Positions 17,201 to 26,000 of a stretch of 64,000 bases of DNA are shown here, one piece after another. Made by a program: the position numbers and the translations under genes. This stretch comes from Prolixibacter bellariivorans ATCC BAA-1284 (GTDB lineage: Bacteria; Bacteroidota; Bacteroidia; Bacteroidales; Prolixibacteraceae): contig NZ_JHXO01000010.1 in NCBI RefSeq assembly GCF_000621705.1, forward strand, positions 248,001-312,000. The letters run 5' to 3'. Position 1 is the stretch's first letter. Each line of letters starts with the position of its first letter. The notes beneath the pieces are model-generated. The model searched no databases and was not told where the DNA came from. It was given only the letters and a program-made list of their open reading frames with translations.

Positions 17201-18226
17201 AGCAATTTCGCCACCGGCATGTCTGAAATATTGATAAAACTCAAGAGAAAGACTTCCTAAATTTTGGGTATTAATTTCCGGAGACTGCAAAAAAGTAGTC
17301 GTCGCACCGTAATAAGAACTATATGAGAGATAGAATTGACTATTATCATTTGATTGAATTGTAGAGCTGCTATTCCACAATGACCATTCAGAATAGTATC
17401 CAGCCTTATTTGTACTGTAAACACTCCATTTATTCGTTGCCAAATTAAACCCCTCATCCAATAACGTCACAGTAGATGGTGTAAACCCATCAGCTTTTAA
17501 TTGCGTGTAACTTCCACTGTAAACGGTGGTTGGGGTGGCGGTGGCCGTTAATGTCAGTCCGGAACATGCAGTAGCCCCGGTTAGTGCGAGATATTGCTTA
17601 TATAGATCAATATTATTGTCATGTAAATTACCCAGATTGCCAGCGTTGTTGAAAGTACCATCCATATACCCGGGGTAAGTATTATTATTCCCAAAGAGGT
17701 AAACCTGCTGGTTGTCGTGGGTTGAGAAAGAACCGTTTCCAAAGGTAAAATCCCCCCCCACAATCATATTTGCATTATTCTTCAGCGTTCCTGAAGAACT
17801 GGTCATATTAAAGTTACCAAGGACAATAATATCTCCATGTGAAACAATATTACCTCCATGCACATCGACATTTGTGTAAACGATTAGCTGAGCACCCGAA
17901 AAGATGTTAATATCAATATTGGAAGACAAACTTCCCTCCACTATTAATGTTGAACCACTTTTAATATCTATGGAACCACCCGAGGCGGTTAAGTTTCCGG
18001 TTATGGTTAAAGTAGCACCATTTTGGACGACCAAAGGATTAACGGTCGTGTAATCACCTGATATCGTATAATCACTTGAATAAGTCTGCCCTAAAGCAAA
18101 TCCAGAACCTAGCACAAACAAAAGTGCAACAATGATTAAAACCTTAAATGACTGGTGATTTATATTGATAGGTAGACATTTTTGGGACGCCTGAAAGATA
18201 TCGGGTGTTGAATGGGAGGCAAACAT
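14240..18226 (-). CDS. Giant modular surface adhesin: beta-helix, MAM-like, HYR, C-type lectin, PA14
   Basis: This 1328-residue secreted protein has a hydrophobic signal segment at about 28-47, a repetitive beta-helix-like region (48-220), a MAM/jelly-roll-like domain (253-409), a PKD-like domain, an HYR domain interrupted by a C-type lectin domain (about 512-645, with EPNN at 606-609 and WND at 630-632, both calcium/sugar-site motifs), a second HYR (702-780), a PA14-like domain (779-930, IGSDDGARLYVDN), Ig-like repeats and a last HYR-like domain. It ends in PNPGNVTTN, which fits the operon's shared tail, and has no CHU_C. An in-frame ATG at 18313 would add 29 poorly fitting residues; the ATG at 18226 is preferred but its n-region is still long. 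It probably binds glycans. Confidence 0.88.
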   Translation of the reverse strand: MFASHSTPDIFQASQKCLPININHQSFKVLIIVALLFVLGSGFALGQTYSSDYTISGDYTTVNPLVVQNGATLTITGNLTASGGSIDIKSGSTLIVEGSLSSNIDINIFSGAQLIVYTNVDVHGGNIVSHGDIIVLGNFNMTSSSGTLKNNANMIVGGDFTFGNGSFSTHDNQQVYLFGNNNTYPGYMDGTFNNAGNLGNLHDNNIDLYKQYLALTGATACSGLTLTATATPTTVYSGSYTQLKADGFTPSTVTLLDEGFNLATNKWSVYSTNKAGYYSEWSLWNSSSTIQSNDNSQFYLSYSSYYGATTTFLQSPEINTQNLGSLSLEFYQYFRHAGGEIAAIQVSTDNRLTWQTVQTYSSTMGGLTNFQKSTVDLDSYVGNASLYIRFKYDAWDDYYWAIDNVKVTGIPDVQYSWTSSPVGFTSSDQNPTDNPAQTTTYTVTATDLFNSCSKSANVTVNVNPDTEAPFFPNFPNDTTVTADPGCTANVWYNIPAATDNAGGYAGPLTGFDFLGTAPFNGHSYYMSNDLKLSIDAHKNVFDNGGHLATITSQAENDFLSPFAAAKDTDVWFGLTDAAQEGTFRWVTGEYYSATDPASYKNWNAGEPNNSSNNEDWAEMYGTNPSLNGKWNDQFNTDSRYFFLEFDGPRVVGEMQNEGDPTWYPAPAPGSAFSTGIHHMRFTATDASGNTSTREFDITVTESEPPTITAPTDVTVTADAGSCYATNVDLGTPVTDDNCGVKSVTNDAPTSFPEGTTTVTWTVTDKSGNTATDTQDVTVTSNGVISGDDQNTEGDNSWIGHIYNGTNFQDYYGYTTEPQEFDENFGGSQTCYDFSNSSGGGSIYTETFSVHYRMHTTTLDGIYLVDIGSDDGARLYVDNILVYTHWSNRGYGTPDAGILFSVNGDNHLLLDFYENGGGNRISFGNLQKVTDKLASGTTQSVCVNATANKIVGNDAFTDSPISSNTAYTVTYQWQESTDGTTFTDISGATAKDYTPPTTVAGKTYYQRILTISRTNPGMSTTTVATSVSDVAEITINPEVATPVFADGTTSTRCQGAGTVTYSATAANATTITYSLDNTSLTNGNTIDASTGEVTYADTWSGTSVITVSAEGCGGPKTATHTVTTTPSVGVPTPITVSAGSEPACPPEDGTLTTTYSTTATNSTGLVWSIDNLSAGSINSSTGEMTWAQGFSGTVKIKVEASGCNGPTMASRTVTIEDTEKPVIADLSDLSTSVCASDETASPQYEVVNGIGLPASRITDNCSSTFTITYTISGATTVTNGTGDASGTTFYEGTSTVTYYATDESGNISAGKSFTVTVDHKPNPGNVTTN

Positions 18227-19633
18227 TGAATCCTGTTGAACACTCACAGTTGGGCTGTGTGTGCGACAACATACGAATCTCTTTACCGATATGTCGATCA
18301 GTTTGTGTAACAAGTGCTCCTAATTTTTGCCTTTTTATTCTTCATCCATTGCGTCAACCAAGACTCCTCAATCACCAATATGGTTTACGCAAATGTTTAA
18401 TTTGTTTAATGTCCGAAAATCAGACACTTTTTTCAACAAAATTCAAATAGCATTAAACACTTCATAATGTGCTAACTAATGCCAATGCTCTTTTTACTCC
18501 AATGGTAAAATTATTAAAAATTGTTAAACAAAATAGTGTTCATCGTATAATAATCGACAACCATCTCCGTTGCCCCGCCGAAAACCCGACCTATACAATT
18601 GATTATCTTCACATTAAAAATTCTTGCCATTGTATGTTTTTTTTACATCCCAACATCTACGCTTTCAACTTTGCGTCATCAAATTTATCATATGAATATC
18701 TATGACTCCTCAAACGGTGACAAACGTTGCTTCTACGGCATATTAAAGCCATTGAAGAGCCTTTTCCGTCACCAACGAATTTCGGATTTAATTCGTTGCA
18801 GAATATCACTACCCAGGAACGCAACCAGTAATAAAAAGACCTCCTCATCTCATTTAAAGTCTTCGTAACCAGCAATAAAATAACGCTATCGCTTCATAAA
18901 TATTTCGCATAATAGTCTATTTAGAACAGAAAAATTCTCTTTCCAATCTTCATCTGATTATCAAAACCTTTCATCTCGATATCCCCAATCCCGCAACCGA
19001 CTCACCAAGAGCCCCTTCCATGGCAATACAATTCCCATTTTGTTAATTTTTTTTACAACTAAGATTATTCACTTTATAGCAGCTTGCCAATTCATTATGT
19101 TAAAATAATTCTGCGAAAATCAATAGACTTGGATTCAGGGTATGCAGTATGGTCGCAAAAAAAATGGGAAATTTTGAATGGTGACATTGAGACGTTAGAT
19201 ATATAGATGAAAGAAAATTTTAAATGAACAGAGTGCTGGGTGTTACTTATCGAGTCTTTAACATAGGGTCTGGCACGATATAAAGAAGAAGAGCGTTCAT
19301 AAGAATAAAGTTTAAAGAGTTAAGATTTACGTGTTAAGCCTTATGAAGGTAGAAAAGTGACTAAGTGCTGTCTATTTGTTTGCCCGTAGGGCACAGTATT
19401 GCCGTATTTTTCGACTTGAAAGGCCAGTCCAATCAGCCCAATGGTAACCCCCAGCACGTTTGTTGGGACAGGCTTGGGAAAAGAAAGCCACCCCGTGTTA
19501 AAAAGTGGTAGCGCGGTGCAGTCGTTTGGAAAACGAACGCTGTTTCGACCGAAACGTGCAGAAGTTTATTGGAGCGATAACAATCGTAACAAATGAAAGC
19601 TGAAGCCACAAAAATTTCGAAGAAGCTAATTGT
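18227..19633. other. Large AT-rich intergenic region upstream of the adhesin operon
   Basis: About 1.4 kb without a credible gene; the small open frames here lack family resemblance and start signals. It must hold the promoter of the minus-strand adhesin operon. Visible elements are the near-palindrome at 18410-18427 and two perfect 6-bp hairpins just downstream of the response regulator gene: TCGTTT/AAACGA (19522-19536) and GTTTCG/CGAAAC (19542-19555). An untranslated RNA or long leader cannot be excluded. Confidence 0.6.
18410..18427. promoter_or_regulatory. Near-palindrome TGTCCGA-AAA-TCAGACA upstream of adhesin operon
   Basis: Seven-base arms with one mismatch around AAA, about 185 bp upstream of the chosen start of the adhesin gene. 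It resembles GTCCGAAATCGTACAC at the left end of the window, so the two may bind related regulators. No matching core promoter was identified. Confidence 0.3.
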
Positions 19634-20389
19634 TTAAAGCCGGTTATGCAGCAACCGGTTCAAGAGTTCATCTTTGTATTTGGAGGAAACTTTCAGCATT
19701 TCCCCGCTTTTCATCTCCACCATACCGCCTCCGGATTTTAAATACCGAACCACATTTTTCAGATTGACTAAATGGCTGCGGTGAATCCGGCTAAACCCAT
19801 GATGGGCCAGGAGATTTTCGAACTCCATCAGGGTGCGACTGACCAGCGTCTCGGTTCCATCCTTAAAGAATATGCGTGAATAATTGCGTTCCCCTTCACA
19901 ACGCTCGATATCGTCAATCCGAACAATCGAAAAACCATTCAGCTCGGGTAACGCGATGGTGGCATTGGCATCTTCGGACGAACCAAACAAATTATCACGC
20001 ATCGCCCGGACCCTTGGCAGTGTAGAAGCCGTAGAGACCCGGTTTATACGGTTCAATGATGCTTTAATATCGTCGGGTACGATAGGTTTGACAATGTAAT
20101 CGAATGCCGAATACTTGAAGGCTTTGATGGCGTATTCACTGTAAGCAGTGGTAAAAATTAGTTTGAAATCGGTGTCTTCAAGTTTTTCAATTAAATCAAA
20201 ACCAGTTCCGTCCGGCAGCTTGATGTCGAGAAAAACCAGGTTTGGGTGCACCCGGTTGATCAAAGCAAGGCCCGACGCCACAGAATCAGCCTCTCCTTCG
20301 AGTACAACATTCTCAAAACATTTCTCGAATGTCTTTTTCAAAATCGTCCTCGAAAGTTGATCGTCATCTATAATTACTGTACGCAACAT
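19634..20389 (-). CDS. LytTR-family response regulator
   Basis: This 251-residue two-component regulator has a receiver domain (1-125) with acidic pocket IIDDD (6-10), phosphorylation site D55 (FLDIKLPD), conserved threonines near 81 (TTAYSEYA) and lysine in VKP near 103. A LytTR DNA-binding domain fills about 145-251 (ERNYSRIFFKDGTETLVSRTL, HRSHLVN). No sensor kinase gene is adjacent, so it is an orphan in this window. It is transcribed toward the adhesin operon across the 1.4-kb gap and could regulate it; that is inference. Its stop lies about 100 bp from a pair of small hairpins. Confidence 0.93.
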   Translation of the reverse strand: MLRTVIIDDDQLSRTILKKTFEKCFENVVLEGEADSVASGLALINRVHPNLVFLDIKLPDGTGFDLIEKLEDTDFKLIFTTAYSEYAIKAFKYSAFDYIVKPIVPDDIKASLNRINRVSTASTLPRVRAMRDNLFGSSEDANATIALPELNGFSIVRIDDIERCEGERNYSRIFFKDGTETLVSRTLMEFENLLAHHGFSRIHRSHLVNLKNVVRYLKSGGGMVEMKSGEMLKVSSKYKDELLNRLLHNRL

Positions 20390-20818
20390 TATTTTAATCC
20401 TGATGTATGAAAGTCAATCACAAACCTCGTAAAAATATAAAAACACACTATATCAACACCGTAATAGGGATGAAAGTTTTACAGCTTTATGTTTGATATG
20501 ATCACCTATAACACCATTGCGTTCCTATAATTCACCCAAAGACAGGCAGAGTAGGCATAATGCAGGGCTTAAGGTCAGACCACGTGGTCGCGATGTTTTG
20601 TGCCCCTACGGCGTGCGATCTGTGTTCCCTTGAGACTTTTCTTTGTGCCATCTGCACAAAGTATTCAATTCTTTGCAAAGTATGTAGCATACCACCGGCA
20701 AGCTAAGTCCGAAGAACAATGAGTGCTGATTAAACCATCGAATAAATACAAACGTTACTCACATGCCGGAATCGATACCGACATGAAAAATTTACCATCT
20801 TTGCACAAAATTTATAGC
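20390..20818. other. Intergenic region between response regulator and tsaB
   Basis: About 430 bp without a gene between divergent genes. It contains a perfect 12-bp palindrome, GACCACGTGGTC (20578-20589), and a perfect hairpin, CTTTGTGC-CATCT-GCACAAAG (20641-20661). Either could be an operator. CATCTTTGC about 15-20 bp before the tsaB start resembles a -7 element with one mismatch. Confidence 0.5.
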
Positions 20819-21538
20819 ATGTCATTAATTCTGAATTTGGAGTCCTCGACTGAAGTCTGTTCTGTTTCCATTGCAAAAGAAGGAAATGTACTCGCCTTTC
20901 GTGAAAATAGTGATGGTATGAATCATGCTAAGCTACTGACACTGTATACGGAAGAAGTTTTAAATGAATTGAAATTAAACGCTGCCGATTTGGATGCCGT
21001 TTCCGTATCAGGCGGTCCCGGTTCCTACACCGGTTTACGAATTGGCGTTTCAGCAGCAAAAGGCATTTGCTATGCAGCGGGAATACCTTTAATTGCGATA
21101 TCTTCTCTCGAATCGATGGCTGCTCATGTTGCTTTACACCTTCAGGACTACGGACTCCCAACCGATGAGCAATTGCTTCTGTGCCCGATGATTGACGCGC
21201 GAAGGATGGAAGTTTATTCAGCCATTTATACCACAAAAGGAGAACGGGTCCGGGAAATCACTGCTGATGTCATCGATCACCATTCTTTTCAGGATTATCT
21301 GCAAAAAGGACCGGTGGCTTTTTTCGGTAACGGAGCCGATAAATGCAAAAGGGCAATTCAGCATCCCAATGCCCTTTTCCCGGAAGGGATTGCGGCTTCG
21401 TCGAAACACATGGCTGTTCTTGCTGAAAAGGCTTTCAAGGAGAAAAACTTTGTGGATGTTGCTTACTATGAACCTTTTTATTTGAAGGATTTCGTTGCCA
21501 CCATTCCGCGAAAAAATATTTTCGGAAACCAGAAATAA
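20819..21538 (+). CDS. tsaB: tRNA threonylcarbamoyladenosine biosynthesis protein TsaB
   Basis: TsaB is the non-catalytic partner of TsaD in forming N6-threonylcarbamoyladenosine at position 37 of ANN-decoding tRNAs. The start MSLILNLESSTEVCSVSI matches the family's opening exactly, which is why the ATG at 20819 (239 residues) is chosen over an in-frame ATG at 20723 that would add 32 unrelated residues. GGPGSYTGLRIGVSAAKG near residue 70 is the ASKHA-fold hallmark, and KDFVATIPRKN near the end is typical of Bacteroidota TsaB. It lies 221 bp upstream of efp. Confidence 0.95.
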   Translation: MSLILNLESSTEVCSVSIAKEGNVLAFRENSDGMNHAKLLTLYTEEVLNELKLNAADLDAVSVSGGPGSYTGLRIGVSAAKGICYAAGIPLIAISSLESMAAHVALHLQDYGLPTDEQLLLCPMIDARRMEVYSAIYTTKGERVREITADVIDHHSFQDYLQKGPVAFFGNGADKCKRAIQHPNALFPEGIAASSKHMAVLAEKAFKEKNFVDVAYYEPFYLKDFVATIPRKNIFGNQK

Positions 21539-21686
21539 AATGAGGCTTGACTGACGTTTCCTTTGCGGTCTCCACGTGGTGTCTTCTATTTTTCCATCGC
21601 AAAGCGAACTAAGGACCATAAATCCCTCAACGCACGCAATATGAAACACTTCCTTGCCTTCCTCATGTTTCTTTAGAAAGTTTCAT

Positions 21687-21694
21687 TAAATTTG
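21687..21694 (+). promoter_or_regulatory. Bacteroidota -7 promoter element of efp
   Basis: TAAATTTG followed by C fits the TAnnTTTG consensus of the Bacteroidota housekeeping sigma factor, 65 bp before the efp ATG. No good -33 box was found at the usual spacing. Confidence 0.5.
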
Positions 21695-21759
21695 CGGCCG
21701 GACAAGATCCCCGGAAATCTGGGGAAGTAAGTAATAATCATTTATTTAAATACATTATA

Positions 21760-22329
21760 ATGGCATCTACTGCAGATTTCCGAAACGGATTGTGCATTGA
21801 GTTCAACGATCAGTTGTTCCAGATTGTGCAGTTTCAGCACGTCAAACCAGGGAAAGGAGCCGCCTTTGTTCGCACCAAGCTCAAAAACCTGAAAACTGGC
21901 CGTGTGATTGAGAATACATTCAACTCCGGGGTAAAAGTCACCGTGGCACGTATTGAGCGCCGTCCCTACCAGTTTCTCTATAAAGATGACATGGGTTTTA
22001 ATTTTATGCATACCGAGACTTTTGAGCAAGTCATCATCTCACCTGATTTGATGGAAAATGCAGACTTGTTGAAAGATGGAATGACACTCGAAATTGTGTT
22101 CCATGCTGAAACCGAAACTGCACTAAGTGTTGAATTACCGCCGTTTGTTGAACTGGAAGTGGTTTACACCGAACCAGGTGAAAAAGGCAATACTGCCTCA
22201 TCTACCGCTCAAAAACCAGCAGAAACGGAAACTGGCGCCACCATCATGGTCCCGATTTTCGTGAACCAGGGCGACATCATTAAAGTGGATACACGCGACC
22301 GGTCATACTCTGAACGTGTGAAGAAATAA
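21760..22329 (+). CDS. efp: Elongation factor P
   Basis: EF-P rescues ribosomes stalled at polyproline stretches. The protein has 189 residues with the three-barrel layout: KOW-like domain I with the loop KPGKGAAF (tip lysine K32), the central OB domain (about 66-125) and C-terminal OB domain ending [13 protein letters not shown], the diagnostic final motif. A linker segment around residues 143-160 ([20 protein letters not shown]) is compatible with the family. It is monocistronic, with a -7 element upstream and a terminator downstream. Confidence 0.97.
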   Translation: MASTADFRNGLCIEFNDQLFQIVQFQHVKPGKGAAFVRTKLKNLKTGRVIENTFNSGVKVTVARIERRPYQFLYKDDMGFNFMHTETFEQVIISPDLMENADLLKDGMTLEIVFHAETETALSVELPPFVELEVVYTEPGEKGNTASSTAQKPAETETGATIMVPIFVNQGDIIKVDTRDRSYSERVKK

Positions 22330-22350
22330 AAGACATTTAGGACATACTTA

Positions 22351-22385
22351 AAAACCCGGTTATTTTAATTTGACTGGGTTTTTTT
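22351..22385 (+). terminator. Terminator after efp
   Basis: AAAACCCGGTTA (22351-22362) pairs with TGACTGGGTTTT (22371-22382), including two G-U pairs, followed by more T. It lies about 20 bp after the efp stop. Confidence 0.8.
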
Positions 22386-22769
22386 GCGCTCTGAATTTAC
22401 ACATTCCGACTCACTACTTTTTCTAAATCCTTAACATATCCTTCCTTTTCTGATACAATTTGATTGAAAATCTATCCACCGCAGATGGAATAAGTTCCCT
22501 CTTTTCAGCATAAAGTTTATCTTCTGGTTAAGCAAATTGAACTGAGTTACCAACTCATCAAATTCACTATACTATCTTGTATCTCCCCCCTTAATTTACA
22601 CAAAAAGTAGTTGTATTTATTCTTTTATGAAACACACCCCCAAAAAACAAAGTCATGTTAACATCTTTTCGCATTTATTAACTAAACATTAAAAACGACA
22701 CTCCCGCCTTTCTTTTCCTTACATTTTGCATAATTCTACTTCCGCAAAGTATATATTTGTCATACATAT

Positions 22770-22789
22770 CATGTGTTAAGTAACACATG
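22770..22789. promoter_or_regulatory. Palindromic operator candidate, distal
   Basis: CATGTGTTA-AG-TAACACATG is a perfect palindrome with 9-bp arms around AG. It shares its core with the copy 68 bp downstream and with one upstream of the outer-membrane protein genes near 55 kb. It lies 230 bp before the SusC start. Confidence 0.6.
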
Positions 22790-22840
22790 TAAAGCTATTG
22801 TTGACATGAAATGGAAGTGTATTTTTATGTGACATGTTAC

Positions 22841-22854
22841 GTATTAAGTAATAC
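22841..22854. promoter_or_regulatory. Palindromic operator candidate, proximal
   Basis: GTATTA-AG-TAATAC has perfect 6-bp arms around the same AG centre as the distal site, with centres 68 bp apart. Two matching palindromes in one upstream region argue for a dimeric regulator. Confidence 0.55.
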
Positions 22855-23019
22855 ACTTTAATAACCAAACTGGAATGACGTTTTTTTCTCTTTTGCCTGA
22901 CTGACAAAACTGAAAGCAGCCCCAAATCGTCATTAACAGAATCAGTCAAGGACAAAAATTAACCTCTATATATTTCAACTTCATCATTCTTCGTTATTAA
23001 CCTTCTTAATAATTAGACT

Positions 23020-26000
23020 ATGAAAAAGCGACTATTATTGCTTTTAATGCTCCTAAGCGCGGGGATGCTGCATGCGCAAGAATTTCCGGTTAAGGGTATT
23101 GTCACAAATGTCGACGACAAATCCGGAATCCCGGGAGTTTCCATCGTCGAAAAAGGAACCATGAACGGTACCACAACCGATATAGATGGAAAATTCCAAA
23201 TTACTGTCAACCCGGGGGCCATATTGGAATTTAGGTACATTGGAATGAAAACCAAAGAGGTAAGTGCGACTAAAGGCAAAGACCTCTATGTCGAACTATC
23301 TCCGGATCAGATTGCGGTGAACGAAGTAGTTGTTACAGCAATGGGTATCCGAAAGGAGAAAAAGTCGTTGGGTTATGCAGTACAGAGGGTTGGCTCTGTT
23401 GAATTACAAGATAGTAAACAAAACAACCTGGTAAATGCATTACAGGGTAAAGTTGCCGGTGTAACCGTCACCAATTCCGGGGGCGCGCCGGGAGCTTCTT
23501 CTGTAATCATGATTCGGGGAGGTAATTCATTGAGCGGAGACAACCAGCCGTTATTTGTTGTCGACGGTATTCCCATTGACAACAGCACAGAAAACAACCC
23601 GGCTATTGCATCTTCCAACCGTGCGCTGGATATTAATCCGGAGGATATTGCCTCTATCTCCATCTTGAAGGGACCAGCTGCAGCTGCTCTATATGGAATC
23701 AAGGCAGCAAATGGAGCTGTGGTTATCACCACCAAAAGCGGTAAGGCTGGTAAAGCACAAATTTCGTACAGTGGATCTGCATCAGTGGATGAGGTGATGA
23801 GTACCCCCGATATCCAAATGGTTTACGGACAGGGCACACAAATGGATGATGGAAGTACCAATACATCTACAACCTATTCATGGGCTAAAGACCCGTTATC
23901 GGCTTCAACGCCACGATACAATAACCTGAAAGATTTTTACAAAACAGCAATAAGTCAAAATCACAACCTCACCTATTCCGCTGGTACTGATAAAACTTCG
24001 ATGTATATGTCGGTTGGCCGGTTAGATCAATCCGGAGTTATAGATCACACGAACTATGACCGTACTTCCGTGAGATTGAAAGCAGACTCGAAACTGAAGA
24101 AGAACCTGAATATTGGTGGCTCTTTCAACTACGTAAATTCTGAAAGTGACCGGACCCGCCAGGGCTCTTCCAATAGTGGTAATTTCCGAAGCATTCTTTC
24201 GTATCCGATTAATATCAATATGAAAGATTACCTAAATGAAGACGGAACACAGAAATTTCTTCCCGGAGTTGATGATGCACCTATCGACAATCCATACTGG
24301 AGCGCCATCAATAACCCAATTAATAACCGCGTCGATCGACTCATCGGAATTGGAAATATCAGTTATAATCCGTTCGACTTCCTTAACATCACTTATCGTC
24401 TGGGTACTGACATGTTCTTCGAAAAGAATAAAAGTATATATGCCAGCGGATCGGCCACATACAACAACGGATACATTTCCGAGTATGCCGCCTTTAACCA
24501 AATTACGACTTCAACTCTGTTGCTCAATTTCAACAAGTCGATTAATGACAATAACCTGGCATTAACAGTAGGTAATAATGTTGAAAGCTCCTACTATCGT
24601 AAAAATTACTGGACCGGCCAGAATTTCATCGAGGCAGATTTTCCGGGTATCAACAATACCGAGTCGGCCGACCGGACAGTTGGGCAAAGCTCCCGGCGTA
24701 AGCGAATTGTGAGCCTATTTGGTGATTTCAAGTATGACTGGAAAAGTCTGGTATTCTTTAATATGACCGGACGCGTGGATAAATCATCCACATTACCTAA
24801 AAACAATAATGTCTTCTTCTACCCTTCATTTGGCGTTTCGGTATTGCCTTATGATATTCTCCAGACTACTGGTAATGATTTTCTTTCACCACTTGGAATT
24901 AGTTACTGGAAAATCAGGGCTACCTGGGCTCAGGTAGGTAAGGATGCACCTCCGCACGTGTTGATTACCCCAATGGCATCTGCAACCAACAGCTATACTA
25001 TTGATCCGGGAGGCTTTATTCATGCCACCTATCCTACCGGAAATCCGGGACTTAAACCAGAGTTCACCACTTCCATGGAAGTCGGAACAGACCTCCGCTT
25101 CTTTAAGAACAGACTGGGATTGGACTTCACGTACTACAAAAGTAAATCCGAAGACCAAATTCTTTTTGTTCGTATGCCCCCGTCAACTAGTACGTACGGA
25201 GGTTACCTGAATGCTGGTACCGTCAAGAACTCGGGAATTGAACTGGTATTGAATGCCAAACCGGTCGTTGCAGAAAACTTTTCGTGGAACATCGATTTGA
25301 ACTTTTCGAAAATGAAAAGCTGGGTTACCGAACTTCCCGGAACTATCGAACAGGTTGAAGAATCAGATTCCTGGGCATTTAATAATATTGCTGAAGGGGC
25401 TGCATTTCTCGATGGTCCATTATTCGGAATTTATGGTAAAACCTATCTGAAAGACGATAATGGCAACCTACTACTTGATGAAAATGGAATGGTTCAGGTT
25501 GATCCGGTACAACATCGGATTGGCAACAGAGCTCCCAAATGGACCCTTGGCTTGACCAACACCATGCATTATAAAAACTTCACACTGTCATTTCTGTGGG
25601 ATGTTTCATACGGAAACGACGTGTTAAACGGCACCGAAGCTGCACTGGCATATTATGGTTTGAGTCCGACGACATTGAATAGAAATACGCAAACAACTTT
25701 CAAAGGTTTAATGCCTACCGGCGAAGTGGATACAAACGGTGATATCGTTTACACAGAAAATACAAAGGCAGTTACTTTGGACCAGGCCTACTACCAGGAC
25801 CGCTATGCTGCTGTTGGAGAAAACTTCGTGGAAGATGGTTCATGGCTCAGACTTCGCTATGTAACACTCACCTACAATCTTCCTGACGACTTATTCAAAA
25901 ACAAAATTTCCAATGCGCAAATCTATGTCACAGGCCGCAACCTGCTACTGTTTACCGGTTACTCTGGCATTGATCCGGAAGTAAATACTATTGGTGCAGC

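Larger units (their letters stand above)
22386..23019. other. Intergenic region upstream of the SusC gene
   Basis: About 630 bp, AT-rich, without a gene. It carries two palindromes centred on TTA-AG-TAA (separate entries). TATATTTC at 22969-22976 is a plausible but imperfect -7 element for the SusC gene. Confidence 0.55.

Noticed and set aside
18205-18868. Small plus-strand open frames in the gap upstream of the adhesin operon
   Set aside because: They are short, overlap each other, have odd composition and no promoter or homologue signs.
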